A stretch of DNA of 8,178 nucleotides from an uncultured Desulfuromonadales bacterium (GCA_945788205.1 CALZLE010000101.1:1-8178), one strand, 5' to 3'. Counted from the stretch's first letter, positions 1 through 6,343 are shown. Program-made: numbers and translations. The notes: generated by a model from the sequence alone, not told the origin.

Positions 1-1
1 G

Positions 2-1471
2 TGGCGGATCAGCGAGTACAACGAGGTGCTCGGCTTTTACGGCCTCTGTTACTGGTATGTCTGGCAGGTGACCATCCTCGGACTCGGGCCGATCTGGATG
101 GGTTCGAACGAGGAGCTGAAACGGCGCACGGCACAACTGCTCAGAGACGGCGGGGTGTTTGCCTTCGGCCTGTCGGAAAAAGATCATGGCGCCGACCTCT
201 ATTCGAGCGAGATGACCCTCTACCCGCAGGCTGACGGTAGCTACCTTGCTCGCGGCTCCAAGTATTATATCGGCAACGGTAATTGTGCTGCGCTGGTGTC
301 GACCTTCGGCAAAGTTGCCGATACCGGTGACTATGTATTTTTTGCCGTACAGACCGATCATCCCCGGTATGAGTGCGTGAAGAAAATCGACACTTCTGGC
401 GTGCGCCAGGCCTACGTGGCGGAATTTGCCTTGCACGATTACCCGATCAGCGACGCCGACATCCTCTCTCGGGGCGAGCTGGCCTGGAATTCGTCGCTCA
501 ATACGGTCAATATCGGCAAGTACGAACTCGGCTGCGCCTCACTCGGCATCGCCACCCACGCCTTTTACGAAGCGCTCAATCATGCCTCCGCTCGGAATCT
601 GTACGGTCGTGCGGTGACCGATTTCCCGCATGTCCGCAAAATCTTCACCGAAGCCTATGCCCGGCTGGCGGCGATGAAGCTGTTCGCTCTGCGCGCCGCC
701 GATTATATGCGCAACGCCTCCGATGAGGATCGTCGTTATCTGCTCTACAATCCGATCGTGAAAATGAAAGTAACCGGGCAGGGCGAGCAGGTGGTCGGCA
801 TGCTGCATGATGTGATTGCCGCCAAGGGGTTCGAACAGGATACCTATTTTGAAATGGCAATCCGCGACATCGGCATGCTCCCGAAGCTGGAAGGAACCGA
901 GCACGTCAATATGGCGCTGATCATCAAGTTCGTCCGTAACTATTTTTTCGATCCGGTTGCCTACCCCGAGCTGCCGCGGCGCAACGAGGCAGGGGATGAC
1001 GACTACCTGTTCCGGCAGTATACCGGCGGCCTGTCGAAGGTGCGTTTTCCCGATTATCGCCGGCCCTATGCAGATATCGAATTGCCGAACGTGCTGGTAT
1101 TCCGCGAGCAGCTTGAACTGTTCCGGCGGCTGTTAATCGAGGCGCCGCCCAGCAAAGAGCAGAGCACCAATATCGATTTCATGCTGGCGGCCGGAGAGCT
1201 GTTTACCCTGATCGCTTATGCTCAACTGATGCTTGAGAACAGGCGCATCTACCATGTCGACGATGACCTGCTGGAACAGATTTTCTCCTTCCTGGTCAAG
1301 GATTATTCCAGCTTTGCCCTGCGCATGCTACTCGACCATGACAATAGCGACGCTCAACAGGAGCTGTTTCGACAGATGATCAAGCAGCCGGTGCGGGATA
1401 GTGCACGTTTCGAGCGGGTATGGCACGATCAGGTGTTGGCCCTGTGTAATAGCTACGAGATGAGCCGATAA
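2..1471 (+). CDS. Acyl-CoA dehydrogenase family protein with C-terminal extension (5' end outside window)
   Basis: FAD enzyme expected to introduce the alpha,beta double bond into an acyl-CoA thioester. The frame is open from the left edge (489 residues visible), so the start lies upstream; the GTG at 26 is only an internal in-frame codon. Roughly the first 80-100 residues of the alpha-helical N-terminal domain seem to be missing. Seen: FAFGLSEKDHGADLY near visible residues 53-67 aligns with the family's 'TEPxAGSD' flavin/substrate loop, followed by KYYIGNGN in the position of 'KxxITNG'. LEGTEHVN near residues 296-303 matches the 'YEGTSEIQ' signature, so the catalytic-base glutamate (codon 890-892) is kept. 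About 170 residues follow this signature, an extension longer than in short-chain dehydrogenases and reminiscent of VLCAD/ACAD9-like enzymes. It is followed after 5 nt by the hydrolase gene, so it is the upstream visible member of an operon. Substrate cannot be told from the sequence. Confidence 0.9.
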   Translation, partial: WRISEYNEVLGFYGLCYWYVWQVTILGLGPIWMGSNEELKRRTAQLLRDGGVFAFGLSEKDHGADLYSSEMTLYPQADGSYLARGSKYYIGNGNCAALVSTFGKVADTGDYVFFAVQTDHPRYECVKKIDTSGVRQAYVAEFALHDYPISDADILSRGELAWNSSLNTVNIGKYELGCASLGIATHAFYEALNHASARNLYGRAVTDFPHVRKIFTEAYARLAAMKLFALRAADYMRNASDEDRRYLLYNPIVKMKVTGQGEQVVGMLHDVIAAKGFEQDTYFEMAIRDIGMLPKLEGTEHVNMALIIKFVRNYFFDPVAYPELPRRNEAGDDDYLFRQYTGGLSKVRFPDYRRPYADIELPNVLVFREQLELFRRLLIEAPPSKEQSTNIDFMLAAGELFTLIAYAQLMLENRRIYHVDDDLLEQIFSFLVKDYSSFALRMLLDHDNSDAQQELFRQMIKQPVRDSARFERVWHDQVLALCNSYEMSR

Positions 1472-1476
1472 TCCCT

Positions 1477-2289
1477 ATGGGTATCTTACGTCGCTTTGCC
1501 TACCGGGAGGTCGAGGGGCTGCGGACCGGGCGCTTCGACCTGGAGGTGAATACCTCGGCGGTTCTCTACAGTATCGGATCGGCCCTGATCGACACCGGGC
1601 CGCCGAACCGCTGGCTGCAGGTGCGGGAGTTTTTAAAGGAACGGCCACCAGAACATGTGTTGCTGACCCATCATCATGAAGATCACAGCGGTAACGGGGC
1701 ACGGATTCAAGCTGAATTCGGTGCGCAGATCCTGGCCCATCCAGCAGCTCTGCCGAAACTGGCCGCAGGCTGGCGGCTGCGACCATATCAGCACATCTTC
1801 TGGGGGCGGCCGCCACAATTGGCAGCACAGCCGGTTCCCGAGGTTGTCGAACTGAAAGATGGGTTGCGGTTGCAAACGCTTCGCACCCCTGGTCATGCTG
1901 ACGATCTGGTCTGTTATCTCGAACCGGAACGTGGCTGGCTCTTTACCGGCGACCTCTACATCGGCAGTCGCCCGCGCTATCTGCGTCAGGATGAAAACCT
2001 GGAGTTGCAGATCGAAAGTTTGCACGCAATCCTGAATCATGACTTTAAGGTGGTCTTTTGCGGTCATCGGGGGGTTGTTACGGAGGGGTACCGGGCGATC
2101 GAGGAAAAGCTCGATTACCTGCTGAACTTATGCGAGCAGGTCAGAAACCTGCACCGCAAAGGACTGTCGGTCAGGGAGATCACCCGGAGTTTGCTCGGCC
2201 GGGAGGACTTGACCAGCCTGGCGACCCTTGGTCATTTCACCAAAGGAAATCTGGTCAGAGGAGGGCTGGCGGGAGAACCTCTCACCTGA
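1477..2289 (+). CDS. Metallo-beta-lactamase-fold hydrolase (LACTB2/glyoxalase II-like)
   Basis: A 270-aa cytoplasmic protein with a complete binuclear-metal site. THHHEDH gives H65, H67, D69 and H70; TPGH gives H140; TGDLYIG gives D159; CGHRG gives H197. These are the expected ligands of the fold, so it should be an active hydrolase, on a thioester, phosphodiester or other ester. The region after about residue 205 is helical and contains a segment (about 227-262) like the small winged helix often found at the end of LACTB2-type proteins. The start ATG lies 5 nt after the dehydrogenase stop with no clear Shine-Dalgarno sequence at normal spacing, so translation probably depends on coupling to the upstream gene. 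The neighbours (acyl-CoA dehydrogenase and iron-sulfur protein) make an acyl-CoA or related thioester a reasonable guess for the substrate; the sequence alone does not decide this. Confidence 0.88.
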   Translation: MGILRRFAYREVEGLRTGRFDLEVNTSAVLYSIGSALIDTGPPNRWLQVREFLKERPPEHVLLTHHHEDHSGNGARIQAEFGAQILAHPAALPKLAAGWRLRPYQHIFWGRPPQLAAQPVPEVVELKDGLRLQTLRTPGHADDLVCYLEPERGWLFTGDLYIGSRPRYLRQDENLELQIESLHAILNHDFKVVFCGHRGVVTEGYRAIEEKLDYLLNLCEQVRNLHRKGLSVREITRSLLGREDLTSLATLGHFTKGNLVRGGLAGEPLT

Positions 2290-2303
2290 TCTTGTGGCCG
2301 TTT

Positions 2304-2315
2304 TTTCGTACGAAA
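2304..2315. promoter_or_regulatory. Perfect 12-bp palindrome upstream of the iron-sulfur gene
   Basis: TTTCGTACGAAA is a perfect palindrome in the 35-nt gap between the hydrolase stop and the next ATG; its right end merges with the ribosome binding site (AAAGGGAA, 2313-2320). Ten of twelve bases are shared with TTACGTACGATA at 4959-4970, just upstream of the MerR gene. I see no clear -35/-10 pair here. It may be an operator or a translational control element, or chance. Confidence 0.3.
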
Positions 2316-2324
2316 GGGAATAGC

Positions 2325-3506
2325 ATGGGACATCATATCGGCTCGAAGGACAGCATTGTTCCGCTGATCGACCGGCTCAACAAGTATCCGGTCGGGTTGG
2401 TCGACAACGAGAAGCTGCGCGAAATTCTGGCGCTGCTGTTCGATAAGCAGGAAGCCTTTGTCGCCTCGCGGTTTCCGCTGGAGGAGGCAACGTTACCGGA
2501 GTTGGTGCGCTGCACCGGGATCGCTGAGGCGGAGCTGGCCCCGCTGCTGGAGAAGATGGCCGACAAGGGGCTGGTGATGGATATGCCCTATGCCGGCAAG
2601 ATCTATTATCTATTGATGCCTGGCCTGATCGGTTTTTTCGAATTCACCTTCATGAAGAACCGTGCCGATCTGCCACAGGCCGAGCTGGCCAGGTTGATGG
2701 CCGAATATATGTATGAAGATCCGCAGAACGGTCAGGCCCGTGAATTCTTCGGCAGCAAGACCAGTCTGACCCGGTCGCTGGTCTATGAAGATCAGATCCC
2801 GGTCAGCTCCGAGGTGACCAGTTACGAGGACGCCCGCAAGATCATCGAAAACGCTTCCTTCGGCGCGGTCGGAATGTGTTACTGCCGGCACAAGAAGGAG
2901 CACCTCAATGAAAGCTGTGACAAGGGTGCCCCGGTTGAGAATATTTGCATCTCCCTCGGCTCGGCGGCCAAGTTCATGGCGCGGCGGGGCTTTGCCGCGC
3001 AGAAGAGCAAGGAAGAGCTGTTGGCGATTCTCGACACCGCCCGTGAGTATAATCTGACCCACATCACCGACAATATCCGCCAGCGGCCCTCGTTTATCTG
3101 TAACTGCTGTTCCTGCTGTTGTGAGCTGATGCTTGGCGTCCAGGCCGGCTACCATGAGGGTGTCGGCAAGACGCCGTTTCTGGCCCAGGTTGTTCCGGAG
3201 GCCTGCAACGGTTGCGGTCTCTGCTTTTCCGCTTGTAACGTCAACGCGATTTTCCCTTCAGTCGACGTCAAGGGGGCCAAAAAATCCAGTGGCGCTCAAA
3301 TTGATGAGTCGGTTTGTCTCGGTTGTGGTGCCTGCATCCCGGTGTGCAGGCGCCAAGCCCTGACGCTGGTTGAACGACCGGAGCGACCGCTGCCGCCGGA
3401 GAAACGCAAGGATATGTTCAAAGCGATCTTGAAGGAAAAAAAGCGGATGACGCCTTACGTGGTGAGTGGGGTAAAAAAGAAGTTACGGAAAATACTGCCC
3501 GGTTGA
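2325..3506 (+). CDS. Winged-helix / Cys-rich 4Fe-4S dicluster ferredoxin-like protein
   Basis: A 393-aa cytoplasmic iron-sulfur protein, probably an electron carrier or an electron-transfer partner of a flavoenzyme. I start it at ATG 2325, which has a good ribosome binding site (AAAGGGAA, 2313-2320); the open frame extends upstream only by overlapping the hydrolase gene. Layout: residues about 50-90 look like a small winged helix (ATLPELVRCTGIAEAELAPL and following). Residues 185-208 carry CYCRHKKEH...C198...C208. Residues 259-266 are CNCCSCCC, six cysteines in eight positions. Residues 294-304 and 331-341 are two CxxCxxCxxxC ferredoxin motifs, in both of which the usual proline after the last Cys is absent (N and R). 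The C-terminus (from about 350) is highly basic. From memory, the CYCR...CNCCSCCC arrangement recurs in uncharacterised ferredoxin-like proteins of anaerobes. It is last in the operon, before the hairpin at 3536. Its redox partner is presumably the upstream acyl-CoA dehydrogenase (inference). Confidence 0.88.
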   Translation: MGHHIGSKDSIVPLIDRLNKYPVGLVDNEKLREILALLFDKQEAFVASRFPLEEATLPELVRCTGIAEAELAPLLEKMADKGLVMDMPYAGKIYYLLMPGLIGFFEFTFMKNRADLPQAELARLMAEYMYEDPQNGQAREFFGSKTSLTRSLVYEDQIPVSSEVTSYEDARKIIENASFGAVGMCYCRHKKEHLNESCDKGAPVENICISLGSAAKFMARRGFAAQKSKEELLAILDTAREYNLTHITDNIRQRPSFICNCCSCCCELMLGVQAGYHEGVGKTPFLAQVVPEACNGCGLCFSACNVNAIFPSVDVKGAKKSSGAQIDESVCLGCGACIPVCRRQALTLVERPERPLPPEKRKDMFKAILKEKKRMTPYVVSGVKKKLRKILPG

Positions 3507-3535
3507 TCGGGGTAAAAAACTTTCGATACAAATTG

Positions 3536-3558
3536 GGGGCGCCTGTTTCAGGCGCCCC
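3536..3558. terminator. Bidirectional hairpin terminator between converging operons
   Basis: GGGGCGCCTG - TTT - CAGGCGCCCC forms a perfect 10-bp, GC-rich stem with a 3-nt loop. Flanking AAATTG (3530-3535) and CAATTT (3563-3568) can pair as well, leaving TTAA bulged on the right side. It lies 29 nt past the stop of the iron-sulfur gene and 9 nt past the stop of the thioesterase gene on the other strand, so it can serve both. The T-tracts on either side are short, so termination may be imperfect. Confidence 0.8.
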
Positions 3559-3567
3559 TTAACAATT

Positions 3568-3969
3568 TCAACTGGCCAGCATTAACTGCTTGAAACTCTC
3601 TGGTATACGAGTGGTTTTCTTCGCCTTACCGTCGTAACAAACCATCACCGTTTTTGCCAGACCAAAAACCTTGTCGTCGCCGTTGTGCAGCACATAATCG
3701 ATATCGAAGCTTGAGTTGCCGACCCGCGCCATCTCCAGCGTAATGATCAGCTCATCCTTCAGTTCTATCGGCAGCTTGTATTCGCATTCCGCCTTCACCA
3801 CTAGAAACAGGAACGATTGCTCCATGAATTCGATGAACTTATCGTGGAACAGCTTGGTGCGCGCCGTCTCCAGAAGGGTGAAATAGGTGGCGTTGTTGAC
3901 GTGGCCGTAAGCATCGAGGTCAGCGAAACGCAGCTCGACCGGTACCGAAAATTTAGCCAAATCAGTCAT
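3568..3969 (-). CDS. Hotdog-fold acyl-CoA thioesterase (YbgC / 4-hydroxybenzoyl-CoA thioesterase family)
   Basis: A 133-aa cytoplasmic enzyme expected to hydrolyse acyl-CoA to free acid and CoA. The family signature is clear near the N-terminus: RFADLDAYGHVNNATYF followed by ETAR, with D19 in the position of the catalytic aspartate of 4-hydroxybenzoyl-CoA thioesterase. The length is normal for the family, which works as dimers or tetramers. Start choice: ATG at 3969 is preceded by AGGTGA with 5-nt spacing. A GTG at 3978 (three residues longer) is also in frame and overlaps the upstream stop; I prefer the ATG. The gene begins 1 nt after the chalcone-isomerase-like gene ends, so the two are translationally coupled, and it is last in the MerR-led operon. 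Role is probably acyl-CoA pool control or CoA release during acid degradation; chain-length preference cannot be read from the sequence. Confidence 0.9.
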   Translation of the reverse strand: MTDLAKFSVPVELRFADLDAYGHVNNATYFTLLETARTKLFHDKFIEFMEQSFLFLVVKAECEYKLPIELKDELIITLEMARVGNSSFDIDYVLHNGDDKVFGLAKTVMVCYDGKAKKTTRIPESFKQLMLAS

Positions 3970-3970
3970 T

Positions 3971-4528
3971 TTAGTCACCTAACATCCCGGTTTTAAGGCT
4001 CTTGATCGGCTCAGCTCCAAAATAGATATTGAGCACCGCTTTGCTGGCTGCCGCCGAAACAAGCTGGCCGACCTGCTTGCCGTTGTGGAGGACGGTCAAG
4101 GTGTCATCCGGGGTGAACTGCATGTCGATGGTGTCGTTTTTCACTGCCGCAAAGTCGAAGAGATTAAGAAACTTCTGCGCATCGGCGCTCTTACTGAAGT
4201 TCGCAATATTGTTGTCGATACTCTCGACAAAACCATCCCGCAGCTTTTCTGCTGAAACCTCATCGTAGACGAAATGCATGCGGATCACCTTGGGCAGTTG
4301 CGGATTCATCACCTGGCTGGCACTGATCACCCGGTTCGGGGTGTAGAGCGCGCCGACATAGATCGAGAAGAAAAACTTGCTGCGCATTCCCTGACCATTC
4401 AGTTGCAGGGACTGGCCGGCAAGATCGTAGCGATCAGGTAGGGTGACGCCTTTGAATTCGGCGGCACCGGCAAAGCCGACAAACAACAGCATCGCCAGCA
4501 GGACGAGAGTAACGGTGATTCGCATCAT
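3971..4528 (-). CDS. Exported chalcone-isomerase-like domain protein
   Basis: A 185-aa protein with an N-terminal signal peptide: MMR, a hydrophobic stretch to about residue 19, then AGAA before EF, giving likely cleavage after residue 22 or 23. It should be periplasmic. The mature part resembles the bacterial chalcone-isomerase-like family (GVTLPDRYDL..., LNGQGMRSKFFFSIYVGALY, LPKVIRMHFVYDEVSAEKLRDGF, and a C-terminal LNIYFGAEPIKSLKTGMLG). Plant proteins of this fold include fatty-acid-binding members as well as true chalcone isomerases; the function of bacterial members is largely unknown. Flavonoid chemistry is unlikely in this setting. The ATG overlaps the stop of the MerR gene in an ATGA arrangement, so expression is coupled to the regulator. 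Sitting between an acyl-CoA-type regulator and a thioesterase favours a role with fatty acids or the envelope; this is inference. Confidence 0.82.
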   Translation of the reverse strand: MMRITVTLVLLAMLLFVGFAGAAEFKGVTLPDRYDLAGQSLQLNGQGMRSKFFFSIYVGALYTPNRVISASQVMNPQLPKVIRMHFVYDEVSAEKLRDGFVESIDNNIANFSKSADAQKFLNLFDFAAVKNDTIDMQFTPDDTLTVLHNGKQVGQLVSAAASKAVLNIYFGAEPIKSLKTGMLGD

Positions 4529-4947
4529 GAGCCCTGTTCCTTTAATGTGTCCAGAATTCGGATCCGGTAATCGACGATTTCTTTACGTAGCGAAGAGAGG
4601 TTGGAAATTTTTTCGTCAACCTTATGGATGTGCAGGTCGAGGATTTCGAGCAGCCTCGGCGCAATGGTGGTGAATTGATGTTGTTGTGAGTCAAAGGACT
4701 GATTATGGGTGTCGAAGTTGTCGGCCAACTCTTGCATCTCTTTTAGCCCGATGCCGAGTTCCTTCAATTTGAGGACGAACTTCAGGCGGCGTATATCGTC
4801 GCGACCGTAAAGCCGTGCGCCGGTGCCGACCCGCTTAGAAATCCCCATCAGGCCGATTTCTTCATAGTAACGGATGGTGCGAGAAGTGATGCCAAGCTGT
4901 TTGGCCAGTTCACCGATCTGAACCAGTTCCTCAGTTTCAATTGTCAT
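4525..4947 (-). CDS. MerR-family transcriptional regulator, probably of acyl-CoA metabolism
   Basis: A 140-aa DNA-binding protein. The MerR helix-turn-helix is at residues 11-34 (IGELAKQLGITSRTIRYYEE, then IGLM). The wing and second helical pair (RLYGRDDIRRLKFVLKLKELGIGLKEMQEL) run to about residue 75, and an amphipathic dimerisation helix covers roughly 95-137. There is no cysteine in the protein, so thiol-based metal sensing as in MerR, CueR or ZntR is excluded. The short C-terminus leaves little room for a large ligand-binding domain. Setting is comparable to LiuR, a MerR-type regulator of branched-chain and fatty-acid catabolism in proteobacteria, though orthology is not shown. ATG 4947 has AAAGG 8 nt upstream. 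It is first in an operon with the chalcone-isomerase-like and thioesterase genes and divergent from the dehydrogenase. The inverted repeats in the control region are its likely operators. Confidence 0.92.
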   Translation of the reverse strand: MTIETEELVQIGELAKQLGITSRTIRYYEEIGLMGISKRVGTGARLYGRDDIRRLKFVLKLKELGIGLKEMQELADNFDTHNQSFDSQQHQFTTIAPRLLEILDLHIHKVDEKISNLSSLRKEIVDYRIRILDTLKEQGS

Positions 4948-4978
4948 GTAGTTAACCTTTACGTACGATATTAAATGA

Positions 4979-5008
4979 TTGATAGCTCCATACCTGATCC
5001 CAGGTCAA
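4979..5008 (-). promoter_or_regulatory. Predicted sigma70-like promoter of the MerR operon
   Basis: On the - strand, TTGACC (+ strand 5003-5008) and TATCAA (4979-4984) are separated by 18 nt, 5/6 and 4/6 matches to the consensus. The -10 box lies about 31 nt upstream of the ATG at 4947. The spacer and the end of the -35 box contain the inverted repeat at 4992-5005, the usual operator position for MerR proteins. Confidence 0.5.
4992..5005. promoter_or_regulatory. Candidate MerR operator: ACCTG-ATCC-CAGGT inverted repeat
   Basis: Perfect 5-bp arms separated by 4 nt, lying between the predicted -35 and -10 boxes of the MerR operon and overlapping the -35. The position suggests autoregulation. 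A related dyad occupies the same place in the divergent promoter (5084-5098). Confidence 0.45.
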
Positions 5009-5080
5009 TTCTTTTATACCCCTTCCTGTAGAGACATAGCAAGATAAAATACGATATATAGAATGCCGTTATAGTTATGC

Positions 5081-5109
5081 TTGACTTTAACGTAAGGTAG
5101 GGGTAGGTT
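5081..5109 (+). promoter_or_regulatory. Predicted promoter of the acyl-CoA dehydrogenase / EMO-type operon
   Basis: TTGACT (5081-5086) is followed after 17 nt by TAGGTT (5104-5109). The -35 is strong (5/6) and the -10 weak (3/6), as expected for a regulated promoter. Transcription from here would leave a leader of about 80 nt before ATG 5198, which includes the small open frame at 5151. Confidence 0.4.
5084..5098. promoter_or_regulatory. Candidate MerR operator: ACTTTA-ACG-TAAGGT imperfect dyad
   Basis: Six-base arms match at 5 of 6 positions around a 3-nt centre. The dyad overlaps the -35 box and spacer of the dehydrogenase promoter. It shares the AC(C/T)T...AGGT outline and the TTGAC overlap with the dyad at 4992-5005, suggesting one protein binds both. 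Confidence 0.4.
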
Positions 5110-5150
5110 GTGGAAAATTTATCTCACCTGAAAGAGACCAGGCAGCGATT

Positions 5151-5195
5151 ATGGAAAAGTATTACCGCAGCAATCTAGATAACGGGGACGAGTGA
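5151..5195 (+). other. Possible 14-codon upstream ORF / leader peptide
   Basis: ATG at 5151 opens a frame encoding MEKYYRSNLDNGDE and stops at TGA 5193-5195, only 2 nt before the dehydrogenase ATG at 5198. A weak AGG lies 8 nt upstream of its start. Ribosomes ending there could restart on the dehydrogenase. An overlapping 22-codon frame from GTG 5110 is also open, so short frames are not rare here. There is no proof of translation. Confidence 0.2.
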
Positions 5196-5197
5196 TT

Positions 5198-6343
5198 ATG
5201 GATTTTCGACTGACCGAAGAGCAGAGCCTGGTTCGTGAAACCGTCCGCGCCTTTGCGGAAAATGAGCTGGCTGGCGGCACCAAGGAGCGCGACGAACAGG
5301 AACAGTTCGATCGTGAACTGATGTTCGGTAAGCTAGCTGAACTTGGTTTGACCGGGATCGTCTTCCCGGAAGAGTACGGCGGGGCCGGGGCCGACTATCT
5401 TAGTTACGCAATTGCCGTCGAGGAACTGTCGCGGGTTTGCGCCTCGACCGGCGTGACCCTGTCGGCACACCTATCGCTCGGCGCGAATCCGATCTGGCTG
5501 TACGGCAGCGAGGAGCAGAAACAAAAGTATCTGCTGCCACTGGCTGAGGGAACAAAGATGGGCGCCTTCGGCCTAACCGAGCCGTCGGCCGGTTCCGATG
5601 CCGGCGGCACCAGGACCACGGCCGTACTCGATGGTGAGGAATGGGTGCTCAACGGTTCAAAAATATTTATCACTAATGGCGGCGAGGCCGAAATCTATAT
5701 TGTTTTCGCCCGTACTGACAAGAATGCCGAAAAGCATCATGGCATCAGCGCCTTCATCGTCGAAAAGGATACCCCCGGGTTCACTTTCGGCAAGAAGGAA
5801 GAGAAAATGGGCATCCGTGCCTCGCTGACTCGGGAACTGGTGTTTGAAGGCTGCCGAATTCCGCGGGGAAACCTGCTCGGCCCAGAAGATGCCGGATTTA
5901 AAATCGCCATGAAGACCCTCGACGGCGGTCGGATCGGAATCGCCGCGCAGGCGCTCGGGATTGCTCAAGGGGCTTTTGATGCCGCGGTCGAATACGCCAA
6001 AGAACGCAAGCAGTTCGAACAGCCGATCGCCAGCTTTCAGGGCGTACAGTTCATGCTGGCGGATATGGCGACCCGGATCGAGGCGGCCCGCCTGGTGGTA
6101 TATCAGGCCGCCTATCGCGCCAGCGCCGGACTGTCCTATTCCAAAGAAGCGGCGATGGCCAAGCTGTTGGCGTCGGAGACGGCGATGCAGGTCACGACCA
6201 AGGCGGTGCAGGTATTCGGCGGGTACGGTTATACCCGCGAATTCCCGGTTGAACGGATGATGCGTGATGCCAAGATTACCGAATTGTACGAGGGTACCAG
6301 TGAAATTCAGCGGGTCGTCATCGGTTCGTTGATCTGTCGCTAA
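5198..6343 (+). CDS. Acyl-CoA dehydrogenase, short-chain (butyryl/isovaleryl-CoA) type
   Basis: A 381-aa flavoenzyme oxidising an acyl-CoA to the 2-enoyl-CoA in the cytoplasm, passing electrons to an electron-transfer flavoprotein. The length is that of the tetrameric short-chain dehydrogenases. Seen: an N-terminal helical domain starting MDFRLTEEQ; AFGLTEPSAGSD at residues 123-134 and FITNGG at 158-162 (flavin and substrate loops of the beta domain); GGRIGIAAQALGIAQ at 243-257; QVFGGYGY at 338-345 (FAD contact); and ELYEGTSEIQR at 362-372, where E365 is in the position of the catalytic base of short- and medium-chain enzymes. I chose ATG 5198 over the in-frame GTG 5192 because the protein then begins as family members do; GGGGA at 5184-5188 is the ribosome binding site. 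The divergent MerR gene probably controls it, and the membrane oxidoreductase 19 nt downstream is its probable electron outlet. The exact substrate (butyryl, isovaleryl, glutaryl or other) is not decided. Confidence 0.95.
   Translation: MDFRLTEEQSLVRETVRAFAENELAGGTKERDEQEQFDRELMFGKLAELGLTGIVFPEEYGGAGADYLSYAIAVEELSRVCASTGVTLSAHLSLGANPIWLYGSEEQKQKYLLPLAEGTKMGAFGLTEPSAGSDAGGTRTTAVLDGEEWVLNGSKIFITNGGEAEIYIVFARTDKNAEKHHGISAFIVEKDTPGFTFGKKEEKMGIRASLTRELVFEGCRIPRGNLLGPEDAGFKIAMKTLDGGRIGIAAQALGIAQGAFDAAVEYAKERKQFEQPIASFQGVQFMLADMATRIEAARLVVYQAAYRASAGLSYSKEAAMAKLLASETAMQVTTKAVQVFGGYGYTREFPVERMMRDAKITELYEGTSEIQRVVIGSLICR

Noticed and set aside
1..234. 77-codon + strand frame at the left edge
   Set aside because: Arg-rich shadow of the dehydrogenase frame that starts at position 2.
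2058..2324. N-terminal extension of the iron-sulfur protein reading back into the hydrolase gene
   Set aside because: It overlaps the end of the intact hydrolase in another frame, has a low-complexity translation rich in Gly, Arg and Pro, and ATG 2325 has a good ribosome binding site.
2610..3155. 181-codon open frame on the - strand
   Set aside because: Antisense to the iron-sulfur gene with its conserved cysteine motifs; no family features.
4525..4947. Metal- or mercury-sensing function for the MerR protein
   Set aside because: The protein has no cysteine and no metal-resistance genes nearby; the neighbours are acyl-CoA genes.
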